Positions 5,859-13,972 of a stretch of DNA of 21,421 bases are shown piece after piece. Both the position numbers and the translations under genes were made by a program. This DNA comes from JANYCG01 sp031431035 (GTDB lineage: Bacteria > Pseudomonadota > Gammaproteobacteria > Burkholderiales > Burkholderiaceae_C): contig JANPCR010000186.1 of NCBI GenBank assembly GCA_031431035.1, forward strand, positions 1 to 21,421, written 5' to 3'. Numbering within the stretch: the first letter of the stretch is position 1; the number at the start of each line of letters is the position of its first letter. Under the pieces are notes generated by a model. The model was not told the origin of the DNA. It saw only the letters and a program-made list of their open reading frames with translations, and searched no databases.

Positions 5859-7595
5859 ATGATGAACATGACCCAGCTTCAATCCCCTCAAATCGGCGGC
5901 CACCTGTTGGTTGAATGTTTAATTGCCCAGGGCGTGACCCACGCGTTTGGCGTGCCAGGTGAAAGCTATTTGGCGGTGTTGGATGGCTTTCATGCCCATG
6001 CCGACAAAATCAAGTTCATCATCAACCGCCAAGAAGGCGGTGCCGCTTACATGGCCGAGGCCCACGGCAAGCTGACGGGCCGCCCTGGCATTTGCTTTGT
6101 CACGCGCGGGCCGGGGGCGACCAACGCGTCGATTGGGGTGCACACGGCGTTTCAAGATTCGACCCCGATGATTTTGTTTGTCGGCGACGTGGCCAGCGAC
6201 ACGCGCGACCGCGAGGCGTTTCAAGAGGTCAATTTCTTGAGCTTCTTTGGCCCCAGCACGGGCGGCATGGCCAAGCGGGTTGAGCGCATCGACGACGCCA
6301 GGCGCATTCCTGAGTACGTGGCGCGCGCCTTTGCCACGGCCATGAACGGCCGCCCTGGCCCGGTGGTGTTGATCCTGCCGGAAGACATGCTGGCAAGCGT
6401 GGTCACCGCTAATGCAGCGGGCATTAAACCCACTGCTTTGCCCCACATTGACGCAGTGGAAGCCTGGAGCGATCCCGGTTCCTTGCGCACTTTGCGTGAA
6501 CTGTTGCTCAAAGCCCAGCGCCCGTTTGTGGTGGCAGGCGGCGGTGGCTGGACTATGCAGGCGGCCCAAGCTTTGCAGCGATTTGCAGAAAACTGGAAAC
6601 TACCCGTGGGCAATGCGTTTCGGTTTCAGGACACGTTTGACAATTTTCACGAACAGTACGCGGGTGATGTGGGCATTGGCATTAACCCCAAATTGGCAGA
6701 GCGGCTACTGACCAGCGACCTGATCATTGCAATTGGCCCGCGTTTGGGTGAGATGACCACGGGTGGCTACGGCTGGCTGCAAGCGCCCAAGCCCAGACAG
6801 ACGCTGGTGCATTTTCATGCCAGCGCTGAAGAGCTAAACCGCGTTTACCAGGCTGACCTGGCCATTCAATCGACCATGAACGCGGCCGCGCGCTCGCTTG
6901 AAGTCTTGACAGCGCCAGTGAACCTGCCGTGGGAGGACTGGACCAGAGCCTGCAACGCCGACTATTTGGCGAATTTCGTGCCGCAAAATTTGCCAGGCCT
7001 TGTCGACATGCCTGCCATCGTCGCTAGCCTGCAAAAACATTTGCCGAGCGATGCGGTGCTGACCAATGGCGCTGGAAATTTTGCCAGTTGGGTGCATCGG
7101 TTCTTCAAACACCACGGTTTGGTCAAAGGCCTCAAGACCCAACTCGCCCCCACCAATGGCGCAATGGGCTACGGCGTGCCCGCGGGCATTGCCGCTGCCA
7201 TCACCACTGGCAGAGTCGTGTTGACCATGGCAGGCGATGGTGACTTTTTAATGAACGGGCAAGAACTGGCCACCGCCACGCAGTACGGCGCCAAAACCAT
7301 CATCGTGCTGTTGAACAACGGCATGTACGGCACCATTCGCATGCACCAAGAGCGCGATTACCCGCAGCATGTGGCGGGCACGGCCTTGGTCAACCCTGAT
7401 TTTGTGGCGCTGGCGCGGGCTTACGGCTACGCGGGCGTGAGGATCACCCAAACTTCAGAGTTCGAACCCGCTTTGCTGGACGCGCTATTGCGGCGCGAAG
7501 GCACTTTGATCGAGGTGATGCTGGACCCTGACGTCATCACAACGCGAGGGACGCTGTCGGCTATCACCCAGGCGGCGCTGAAGCGAACAATTTGA
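5859..7595 (+). CDS. Acetolactate synthase-like thiamine diphosphate enzyme
   Basis: This 578-aa protein has the three-domain layout of the ThDP-dependent decarboxylase/acetolactate synthase superfamily. The N-terminal Pyr domain starts around GGHLLVECLIAQGVTHAFGVPGE and carries Glu59 in RQEGGAAYMAEAHGKLTG, the glutamate that activates ThDP. The PP domain has the diphosphate/Mg motif GDGDF (459-463) ending in Asn486-Asn487. The length fits catalytic subunits (about 550-600 aa). No small regulatory subunit (ilvN-like) is adjacent, so a biosynthetic acetolactate synthase is less likely. Related proteins include glyoxylate carboligase, oxalyl-CoA decarboxylase and benzoylformate decarboxylase; the substrate cannot be assigned. 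Three close start codons exist (5859, 5862, 5868). It is divergent from the CoxL-like gene. Confidence 0.88.
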   Translation: MMNMTQLQSPQIGGHLLVECLIAQGVTHAFGVPGESYLAVLDGFHAHADKIKFIINRQEGGAAYMAEAHGKLTGRPGICFVTRGPGATNASIGVHTAFQDSTPMILFVGDVASDTRDREAFQEVNFLSFFGPSTGGMAKRVERIDDARRIPEYVARAFATAMNGRPGPVVLILPEDMLASVVTANAAGIKPTALPHIDAVEAWSDPGSLRTLRELLLKAQRPFVVAGGGGWTMQAAQALQRFAENWKLPVGNAFRFQDTFDNFHEQYAGDVGIGINPKLAERLLTSDLIIAIGPRLGEMTTGGYGWLQAPKPRQTLVHFHASAEELNRVYQADLAIQSTMNAAARSLEVLTAPVNLPWEDWTRACNADYLANFVPQNLPGLVDMPAIVASLQKHLPSDAVLTNGAGNFASWVHRFFKHHGLVKGLKTQLAPTNGAMGYGVPAGIAAAITTGRVVLTMAGDGDFLMNGQELATATQYGAKTIIVLLNNGMYGTIRMHQERDYPQHVAGTALVNPDFVALARAYGYAGVRITQTSEFEPALLDALLRREGTLIEVMLDPDVITTRGTLSAITQAALKRTI

Positions 7596-7599
7596 TACC

Positions 7600-7614
7600 A
7601 AAGCTGCGAGCTTT
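7600..7614. terminator. Small hairpin between convergent genes
   Basis: AAAGCT-GCG-AGCTTT lies between the stop of the ThDP enzyme gene and that of the convergent PEP-CTERM gene, overlapping the latter's stop codon. The stem is only 6 bp with no real T-run, so its role as a two-way terminator is tentative. Confidence 0.3.
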
Positions 7615-8611
7615 ATGCCACAAAGCGTTCTTTGGTGCGCCTGACAAGGAGTCCCAGTGCGCTCAACGCGCCTAGCACCAACCACAGCACTCCCGGCTCG
7701 GGAACCGCCTGCGTTTGGCGCAGTCCGTAGATGGCTTGAATGCCAGCGATATCGTCAGCCTGCAGCTTATCAAAGAGACCAACACCCTCGAACATCACGG
7801 CCCCCTCGACATCCGAATGAGCTAGGCCGAGCGAGTGGCCAATTTCGTGAAGAATCAGACTTGATAATAGTCTGGGGATGTCAGGAAAGGCTAAGTCTAG
7901 TCGCCCAAACCGACTGTTTAGCCAAATATCTCCGTCCAGCGGGCCTTGCCCAAAGTTAGGCAAACCAGTGCCCAAGACACTTCCTTCTTGAATATTCGCC
8001 GCGCCGATTCTGATCATGCCAGTCGACAAGTTAAGTCCGTCGCGCCCGGACGGGGTGGCGTCGTCAGCGACCTGAATGAAGTCAATGTTGGCCCACTGCG
8101 ACCAGGCGTCAAAGGCGCTTGCAAAAATGGTTTCGTAGCTTGCACCGTAGATGTTCGCCGGGTCTTCTGCGCGACAAAAGCCACTACGGGGATTAAAGCC
8201 ACTGCCGCGAGCCAGAAGTAAGCAGTCTGTACCAACCGGCAAGAAACTATAGGTTACCGTGCCACCTGGCGTGCCCGGCGCACTGCTTTCGCCCCATTTG
8301 ATCTCGAAGTTCGAGGCACCAAAGAGCCCGGCGAAGGTGACATATGCATTGGCATGGAATGCCATCGCCAATCCAACAGCAGCCAGTGCTGACCGCCAAA
8401 ATGATGCCGTCGCAACTTTGCGGGTGATGCTGCTAAGGAGCCCCAAACCAAGCATCAGCAATACAGCACGGCCAGGTTCAGGCACTGCTCCGCCCGCTTC
8501 ATTGTCTGGTGCTGGGCGTAGATCGGCAAAGCCTACAAGCTCAGCGAAATCCGGTGTGTCGGTGCCTCCATCTAAAGCGGTGCTTCCCAAATTGATGATT
8601 TCAGTATTCAT
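7613..8611 (-). CDS. PEP-CTERM metzincin (matrixin-like) metalloprotease with a second, N-terminal PEP-CTERM-like segment
   Basis: The 332-aa protein contains the metzincin zinc site HEIGHSLGLAH (255-265; ligands His255, His259, His265, catalytic Glu256) and a likely Met-turn at Met273. It ends in a PEP-CTERM sorting signal: VPEPG (303-307), a hydrophobic stretch, then RR (324-325). This signal is normally processed by an exosortase for export to the surface or matrix; no exosortase is in the window. The N terminus is odd. Residues 1-65 look like the tail of another PEP-CTERM protein (VPEPG at 43-47, hydrophobic 49-61, RK at 64-65). What looks like a signal peptide follows (about 66-89, ending HANA before Tyr90). 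The ATG at 8611 has a good ribosome site (GAAAGG). Val66 is GTT and cannot start translation, so the fusion appears real. A shared palindrome lies upstream. Confidence 0.87.
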   Translation of the reverse strand: MNTEIINLGSTALDGGTDTPDFAELVGFADLRPAPDNEAGGAVPEPGRAVLLMLGLGLLSSITRKVATASFWRSALAAVGLAMAFHANAYVTFAGLFGASNFEIKWGESSAPGTPGGTVTYSFLPVGTDCLLLARGSGFNPRSGFCRAEDPANIYGASYETIFASAFDAWSQWANIDFIQVADDATPSGRDGLNLSTGMIRIGAANIQEGSVLGTGLPNFGQGPLDGDIWLNSRFGRLDLAFPDIPRLLSSLILHEIGHSLGLAHSDVEGAVMFEGVGLFDKLQADDIAGIQAIYGLRQTQAVPEPGVLWLVLGALSALGLLVRRTKERFVA

Positions 8612-8738
8612 GGAAGCGGCCTTTCAGTGTGTTGCTTTGTAAAGTACCTTGTGAAATATCGCGGATCCTTGGCGATTGAACGTCGAACGCGAGGGCATCT
8701 GGGATGGAATGTATGCGAGCAATGTGATCTCGGATGTA

Positions 8739-8751
8739 CCCAAAATTGGGG
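8739..8751. promoter_or_regulatory. Palindrome shared with the response regulator operon (possible operator)
   Basis: CCCAAAATTGGGG lies about 128 bp upstream of the protease start codon and just before the kinase gene's 3' end. The same 13 bases occur at 11560-11572 upstream of the response regulator gene, inside a longer perfect stem. No third copy was noticed by eye. LuxR/NarL-type regulators bind short palindromes, so this may be the binding site of the neighbouring regulator. Confidence 0.5.
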
Positions 8752-8762
8752 CCATAGCGGGA

Positions 8763-10658
8763 TCAGGAGTGGATGGGCGATGGGTTCAGCGGTAAGCGCA
8801 GTGTCGTCCGGGTGCCCTGAGGCAAGCCTGTCACGTCAAGCGTTGCACCCAACATGCGAGCTCGCTTGTCCAGGCTGTTAAGGCCCTTGCCTTTGGCGGT
8901 TTGTCGAGCTGCGGCTACATCAAAGCCACAACCGTCATCACTGATGTCGATGTGAAGTTCGGTGGCTGAGCTGCTGACGTTCACGCTAAGTGTCTTGGCA
9001 TTGGCGTGCTTCAGGGTGTTGGTGATGCTTTCTTGAATGATTCGAAGCAGGGGCAACTGGGCTTGCGGTGGCAGGGGCAGGTTGTCGCTCAAATTCAGCG
9101 TGCTCCAGCGCAGGGCAATGCCGGCTGCCTTCAGGCGCGGCTCCATGCGAAAACGCAGGTTGCCCAGCGCCAGGCTGAGGGGGTCGCGCGAGTCGCTGGC
9201 GGTGTCGATAGCCAGGCGCAGGTCGTCAATGCAACTGCGCAGCAAATCGTAGGTTTGGGTGGCGCTTAGGTCGCCACTTTGCGCCATGGCCAGTGAGCTG
9301 ACGAGTTGCGAGCCCAGGCCGTCGTGCATGTCTTGCATGATGCGGGCGCGCTCGGCAATGGCGGCCTGTATCTCTTGGGCGGCGCTGGCTTGCTCGTGCA
9401 GTCGGTCGAGTTCAATCTTTTGGGTAGCTAGCTGATCGGTCAGGGTCTTTTGCTGTTCTTGCTGCGCCCGCAGCGAGCGGGTGAAGTCGGTGATGAGCGC
9501 AAAGCAAATGCCGATGAACCAAATGGGGGCCACGGTTTGCAGCAGGTAGCCGGTGGGCGCTGAAGTCCAGTTGCCGCTGATGGTGGCGGCATCCAGTGCG
9601 CCAGCGCTTCCGGTCGCCACGGTGATCAACAAATAGGCGATATGCCTTGTGCGCCGGGTTCTGAAGATGCTTCGAACCAAAATCGCAATAGGGTAGAGGC
9701 CGCTGGCGGCCAGCCCAAAGTGCCAAACGGTGGTGTAGGTTTGAAAGTAGGTACTGCCTGTAACTGCGTAGTTGATCAGGTAGGCGATCAAGAAAAGTCC
9801 AGTCCAGGCGCGGCTGAACTGCCAAAAGCGCTTGGTGCTGGCGTCGCAGTCTTTGAGCAAGTACAAATTGCCACCAATTGAAAATGCTGCAATGCCGCAG
9901 TGAACCGCGAGTTGCCAGTAGGCGTACAAGGCTGCGGGGATAGGGGTCGAAAAGTAGGCCAGATTCAAAATTCCCCAGCCCATGGCGCTGGCACCCACCC
10001 AAAGGTATTGCGGCATGCTGCGGTTTTGCCAGTAAAGGCCCAGCAAAATCAGCGCAATCACCGATGCAAAAACCAGCGACACCATGGCCATGGTGTGGCG
10101 CCAAAAATACCGCCTGTCATAGAGGGGCTCGATGATGGACTTGGGGCCCAGGGCCATGCGCGACAGCATCAGCTGGCTTTCGCGGGCTTTCCATTGGCGC
10201 ACGAGGGTGTTGTTGCCCTCCTTTAAAACAGAAGGCGGAATGTCAAACAAGAAGGGTCGCAAATGGCGGAATGTGAAATCAGCGGTGTTGGTGGGCACGC
10301 GTCCTATCTCTATGCCATTCACGCTCACGCTGCCGCCGTCTTGCAAGTGCTCAGCGAAAACCACCCAGTTCGTTTGGGAAAAACCCGCTGGCAGCGTGAA
10401 GTTGGCAGTGGCTTCAAAACCTTCCAGTACGCGTTGCGGGCGGTAGCTGCGCACGGGCAGTTGAACGACCTCGGGCGCTTGGGGCCGGTCAATTGATGAC
10501 AGTGCGACCGACTCGATCAGTATGGGGACGTTTGGTGGTGCAGGGGTGGTGGCCGCCTGCGTACCCTGCGAGGGCCAGGGCGACATGAGCGCCAAGGCAA
10601 GGAAACCAAGCCGACAAGCCAAGTGTCGCCATGCACTGGCGCGAGAAGGGCACGGCAC
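8763..10658 (-). CDS. Seven-TM sensor histidine kinase, NarL/DesK type
   Basis: This 631-aa protein has a signal peptide (about 1-36) and an extracytoplasmic domain rich in beta strands (about 40-180, including SVSVNGIEIGR). About seven membrane segments follow (roughly 189-209, 217-236, 242-268, 284-300, 312-331, 338-358, 369-390). This layout resembles the 7TMR-DISM receptors. A coiled coil (about 394-438) leads to a HisKA_3 dimerisation domain with phospho-acceptor His445 (MQDMHDGLGSQL). The ATPase domain has an N box (QESITNTLKHA, from 542) and a G box (DDGCGFD, 574-580; GKGLNSL). It would pass its phosphate to the response regulator encoded 14 bp upstream. The start is GTG, with AGG 5 bases before it. 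The ligand is unknown. Confidence 0.92.
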   Translation of the reverse strand: MPCPSRASAWRHLACRLGFLALALMSPWPSQGTQAATTPAPPNVPILIESVALSSIDRPQAPEVVQLPVRSYRPQRVLEGFEATANFTLPAGFSQTNWVVFAEHLQDGGSVSVNGIEIGRVPTNTADFTFRHLRPFLFDIPPSVLKEGNNTLVRQWKARESQLMLSRMALGPKSIIEPLYDRRYFWRHTMAMVSLVFASVIALILLGLYWQNRSMPQYLWVGASAMGWGILNLAYFSTPIPAALYAYWQLAVHCGIAAFSIGGNLYLLKDCDASTKRFWQFSRAWTGLFLIAYLINYAVTGSTYFQTYTTVWHFGLAASGLYPIAILVRSIFRTRRTRHIAYLLITVATGSAGALDAATISGNWTSAPTGYLLQTVAPIWFIGICFALITDFTRSLRAQQEQQKTLTDQLATQKIELDRLHEQASAAQEIQAAIAERARIMQDMHDGLGSQLVSSLAMAQSGDLSATQTYDLLRSCIDDLRLAIDTASDSRDPLSLALGNLRFRMEPRLKAAGIALRWSTLNLSDNLPLPPQAQLPLLRIIQESITNTLKHANAKTLSVNVSSSATELHIDISDDGCGFDVAAARQTAKGKGLNSLDKRARMLGATLDVTGLPQGTRTTLRLPLNPSPIHS

Positions 10659-10672
10659 AGCGCCTGGGCAGC

Positions 10673-11467
10673 TTATAGCAACCCCCGATGCCGCGCCTCA
10701 AACACCGCTTCGCCGCGCGAATTGACCTCCAGCTTTTGGTAAACCCGGCGCAAATAGCTGGTCACGGTGTGCCAGGTGATGCCCAATACCTGAGAGATTT
10801 CATCGTAGGTCAGGCCTTTTTCAATCAAGCGAAGCACCTCGTGTTCGCGCTCGCTTAATGGGTTGTCCACAGGGTTGTCCACCGGGTCGCTGACAAGTTT
10901 GGCAGCTGGGCTTGCCGCTTCCAAAGGCATGCGATTGGAGTTGTAGCCGGGTTTGAAATGTTGCAACACGCGCCGCGCGACGCTGGGGCTGATGGGCGAG
11001 CCACCAGCCACCAGTTCGGCAATGTGCTGCGCGATTTCGCTGGAGGGCGCGTCTTTTAACAAATAGCCCACGGCCCCTGCGGCAAAACTGCTGACGATGT
11101 GTTCGTCGTCGCCAAACACGGTGACCACCATGCTCAGGGCTCCCGGCTGGTTGGCGCTGACCCAGCGAATGAAGTCGCGGCCATCGGCGTCGGGTAGACC
11201 CAAATCGACCAGATAGACCTGGGCAGACTGGGTCAACGCCAGCGCCTTGGCCTCTGCCACAGTCTGAGCACTGAAGGCCAGGGCCATGCCGGGGTCTGAC
11301 AAAACGGCTTGCTCCAGCAGCTTGCGAACGTGGACTTCGTCTTCCAGAATGGCGACGGAAATGGGCAAGACCGAGCTGTCTGCACGCCCGCCCTTTTGAA
11401 CGGCCTGTGGCGAGGGCGAAGGCGAAGGCGAAGGCGAAGGCGAGGTAGGGGGGGTGGGCAATAACAT
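10673..11467 (-). CDS. LuxR-family (NarL/FixJ) response regulator
   Basis: The 264-aa protein has a receiver domain (about 36-150) with acidic Glu42/Asp43, phospho-acceptor Asp88 (YLVDLGLPDADG), a conserved Thr in VVTVFGDDEH, and Lys in LLKDA. A LuxR-type DNA-binding helix-turn-helix sits at the C terminus (LSEREHEVLRLIEKGLTYDE, then VTSYLRRVYQKLEV). It is the first gene of an operon with the kinase. The N terminus carries an unusual Ser-Pro repeat (about 8-20), encoded by six near-identical hexamers and not part of the receiver fold. A later TTG (codon for Leu34) is a possible alternative start but has no ribosome site. A strong palindrome lies about 91 bp upstream of the ATG and may be an autoregulatory site. 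Confidence 0.92.
   Translation of the reverse strand: MLLPTPPTSPSPSPSPSPSPQAVQKGGRADSSVLPISVAILEDEVHVRKLLEQAVLSDPGMALAFSAQTVAEAKALALTQSAQVYLVDLGLPDADGRDFIRWVSANQPGALSMVVTVFGDDEHIVSSFAAGAVGYLLKDAPSSEIAQHIAELVAGGSPISPSVARRVLQHFKPGYNSNRMPLEAASPAAKLVSDPVDNPVDNPLSEREHEVLRLIEKGLTYDEISQVLGITWHTVTSYLRRVYQKLEVNSRGEAVFEARHRGLL
11409..11444 (-). repeat. Hexanucleotide microsatellite encoding a Ser-Pro run
   Basis: On the plus strand, GGCGAG is followed by four GGCGAA units and a final GGCGAG, six hexamers in a row. On the coding strand they give alternating Ser-Pro at the N terminus of the response regulator. Changes in unit number would keep the frame, so they would alter linker length and not switch the gene off. 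Confidence 0.9.
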
Positions 11468-11556
11468 CAGAGCTTGAGGTTAGCGCCAAGTGCCACGCTC
11501 TGCAAGGCGCAAGGCTGGCCAATTGCCAGCGGAAGGCGGTATTTGGCGGTGATCGC

Positions 11557-11574
11557 GCCCCCAAAATTGGGGGC
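11557..11574. promoter_or_regulatory. Palindrome upstream of the response regulator gene (operator or terminator)
   Basis: GCCCCCAAAATTGGGGGC can form an 8-bp stem with a 2-base loop. It lies 10 bp after the adenosine kinase stop and about 91 bp before the regulator start. It has no T-run, which weakens a terminator reading. Its core of 13 bases recurs upstream of the PEP-CTERM protease gene, which favours an operator. Confidence 0.5.
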
Positions 11575-11583
11575 ACGCCCGGT

Positions 11584-12621
11584 TTAGCGCGCCAAGTGCT
11601 GGCTGAAACCCGTCTTCAGCAGGTCCATGGCGTTGCGCGTCAAGCGATTGCCAAATTGGCTGACCACTTGCCCCGCAGCCTGGTTGGCCAGCCACGCGGC
11701 TTGCACCGGGCTGTGGCCTTGGGTTGCGGCGTACAGAAATGCCCCGGCAAACATGTCGCCTGCGCCGTTGGTGTCAATCGCTTTGACCAAGGCGGCAGGC
11801 ACGGCGGTTTGCTGGCCGCCTTCCAGCACGATGCAGCCTTTGGCGCTGCGCGTCAGGCACACCACGCGGGCGCGTTGGCTTAATTGATCGCAAATCACCT
11901 GCATGTCTTGGCTGCCACACCAGGTTTGGGCTTCTTCTTCGTTGGCGAACAGGTAATCCAGGCCATCGCCCGTGCTGGTGCCTGTGCCCAACATGGCTTC
12001 CAGGCCGGGGCGGCAAAAATTGATCATGCTCATGTCGCTTAAAGTGGCGGCCAGTTTCACCCCAGCAGCTTTGGCAATGGCGCGGCCTTTGATGGCAGCG
12101 TCCAGCCCGGTGGGCGATGCCGCCAGGTAGCCTTCCATGTAGTACACCCGGGCGTCGGCAATGGCTGCGGCGTTCAGCGCAGTGGCGTCCAGGTCGGCAG
12201 TGGCCCCCAAATAGGTGCTCATGCTGCGTTCGGCATCGGGCGTGACCATGACCATGCATTCGCCGGTTTGGCTCAAATGGGTTGACTCGGCCAGGCTGGT
12301 GGGGTTGAGGTTGCTGTCAACGCCGTTGGACTTCAAGTCCGCCGCGTAAAACGCCCCCAGCTCGTCGTTGGCAACGCGGCACGAGTAAAACGCCCGCCCG
12401 CCCAATTGGGCCAGCGCCACCACTGTGTTGCCCGCCGACCCACCACCGCTTTTGCGGGTTTTGACGCCTTTGACGTGGGCCAGTAGCTCGGCGCGGCGCG
12501 GCGCGTCGATCAAGGTCATGTGGCGCTTTTCGACCTTCATGGTTTGCAGCTGGGCGTCGGTGACTTCGTAGTCGGAATCTACCAAGGCGTTGCCAATGGC
12601 GTAAAGGTCGTAGGTGGTCAT
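11584..12621 (-). CDS. PfkB-family sugar/adenosine kinase
   Basis: This 345-aa protein belongs to the PfkB/ribokinase family and most resembles bacterial proteins annotated as adenosine kinase, which phosphorylate adenosine to AMP. It has the N-terminal substrate-binding signature SGGGSAGNTVVALAQLGG (58-75) and the C-terminal PfkB signature DTNGAGDMFAGAF (283-295) with catalytic base Asp289. Upstream in-frame codons would add 20 residues, but MTTYDLYAIGNALVDSD is the family-like start, so 12621 is chosen; its ribosome site is weak. Substrate preference within PfkB cannot be settled from motifs alone. It sits between the two-component system and the beta-oxidation genes, all on the minus strand, without clear functional linkage. 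Confidence 0.87.
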   Translation of the reverse strand: MTTYDLYAIGNALVDSDYEVTDAQLQTMKVEKRHMTLIDAPRRAELLAHVKGVKTRKSGGGSAGNTVVALAQLGGRAFYSCRVANDELGAFYAADLKSNGVDSNLNPTSLAESTHLSQTGECMVMVTPDAERSMSTYLGATADLDATALNAAAIADARVYYMEGYLAASPTGLDAAIKGRAIAKAAGVKLAATLSDMSMINFCRPGLEAMLGTGTSTGDGLDYLFANEEEAQTWCGSQDMQVICDQLSQRARVVCLTRSAKGCIVLEGGQQTAVPAALVKAIDTNGAGDMFAGAFLYAATQGHSPVQAAWLANQAAGQVVSQFGNRLTRNAMDLLKTGFSQHLAR

Positions 12622-12784
12622 GGGAATTAGGGCAAGGGGTTGGACTGAAAAAACCGAACGCCCGAAGTGTATCGGTAACAAGTCGGCTTAATCCCCTCGT
12701 CACCGGTATCCCCGAACCCCCGAATCCCCGGCACTGAAGCCGTGGGCCTGACACCGCAGTGTTTAGGCCGCTTCCCAAACCCTC

Positions 12785-13963
12785 TCAATGACTGGCCGAA
12801 TACCGCGCTAAATGATGGTCAGCATCACCAAACCTCTGCGCCAGGACCGTCAGGCGGCGAAAGGTGTGCGAAATTTTCAGCTCTTCGGTCATGCCCATGC
12901 CGCCATGCAGTTGCACGGCTTCCTGGCTGACCAGGCGGGCGGCGTCGGCAATGAAAACCTTGGCTGATGACACGGCCTTTTTGCGTGCCGCAACGGAGGC
13001 GGCGTCTGCGCCAGTTGCCGCGTCCACCCGGCAGGCCGCCATGATGGCCATAGAGCGGCTTTGCTCGCAAGCCATGAACATGTCCACCATGCGGTGTTGC
13101 AAGGCTTGGAATGCGCCAATTGGGTTGCCAAACTGCTTGCGTGTTTTCAAGTACTCCAGAGTAGCGTCACAAGCGTATTTCATGGCTCCTACCGCGTCAG
13201 CGCAGGCCAAGGCGGTGGCGAAGTCAACGGCTTCTTCCACCGCGCCCAGCGCGTCGGCTGGCAGCGCAGCCGTCGCACTCGCTGGTGCCGGCGCTGAACC
13301 CAACAAGGCATCCGCCGCTAATTTGACATTCACCAAGGCAACCGTGCCCGCCCGTTGGCCGTCCACCGTCAGATAGCTGCTGATGCTCACGCCCTGCGCT
13401 TTGGCATCGACATAAAAAAGCTGGGTGCTGCCGCTGGCGGCGTTGCCCGTTTTGGCCGAGACGATCAGCACATCAGCCAGTGGGGCGCCAATGACCACGA
13501 CTTTTTCGCCATTCAGAGTCCAGCCCGCGCTTGACGCTTCAGCCGTGGTGATCGCTGCGTTCAATGCATAGCGCCGCCCGCGCTCCAGGTAGGCCAGCGT
13601 GGCTTTGCAACTGCCGTCCAGCAGTGCGGGCAAGTGGGCGGCCTGCTGTGCGGGCGAGCCGAGCTTGGCAACCAGGCGCGACGCCAAGGCCACGTGATCA
13701 AGCAGCGGCTCAATCACCAGCGCCTCACCAAAGGCCTCCATGGCGGCCATCATGTCCACAGCGCCGCCACCAAAACCACCGGCCTCGGTGGCAAAGGGAA
13801 TGGCGGTCAGACCCATTTCGGACAGCATGCTCCAAGCGGGTTGGCTGTAGCCTGTGGGCGATGCGATCAGCTTCTTGCGAGCCTCAAAATCGTAGTGAGA
13901 GGCGAGGTATTTGCTAACCGAGTCGGCCAGCAGCTGCTGTTCTTCGTTGAATTCAAAATCCAT
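12785..13963 (-). CDS. pimD: Acyl-CoA dehydrogenase, small subunit (pimeloyl-CoA dehydrogenase type)
   Basis: The 392-aa flavoprotein begins MDFEFNEEQQLLADSVSKYL, as in PimD-type small subunits. It has the acyl-CoA dehydrogenase C-terminal helical domain with the FAD/dimer segment YLKTRKQFGNPIGAFQALQHRMVDMF and VQLHGGMGMTEELKISHTFRRL. PimC/PimD pairs oxidise pimeloyl-CoA or related acyl-CoAs to the 2-enoyl-CoA, passing electrons to ETF. The middle domain is less conserved than in the partner. No glutamate is evident at the usual C-terminal catalytic position. The ATG at 13963 has AGGA 8 bases upstream. It starts 9 bp after the stop of the large-subunit gene, so the two are almost certainly co-transcribed. 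The substrate assignment rests on resemblance and context. Confidence 0.85.
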   Translation of the reverse strand: MDFEFNEEQQLLADSVSKYLASHYDFEARKKLIASPTGYSQPAWSMLSEMGLTAIPFATEAGGFGGGAVDMMAAMEAFGEALVIEPLLDHVALASRLVAKLGSPAQQAAHLPALLDGSCKATLAYLERGRRYALNAAITTAEASSAGWTLNGEKVVVIGAPLADVLIVSAKTGNAASGSTQLFYVDAKAQGVSISSYLTVDGQRAGTVALVNVKLAADALLGSAPAPASATAALPADALGAVEEAVDFATALACADAVGAMKYACDATLEYLKTRKQFGNPIGAFQALQHRMVDMFMACEQSRSMAIMAACRVDAATGADAASVAARKKAVSSAKVFIADAARLVSQEAVQLHGGMGMTEELKISHTFRRLTVLAQRFGDADHHLARYSASH

Positions 13964-13972
13964 GGTTTTTTC

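Noticed and set aside
5649..5903. 84-codon minus-strand frame between the two divergent genes
   Set aside because: It overlaps the 5' ends of both well-supported genes and has no family-like sequence.
12660..12682. GTATCGGTAACA upstream of the adenosine kinase as a third copy of the cluster motif
   Set aside because: Only the GTAACA half matches; the CCTGTCG half is absent.
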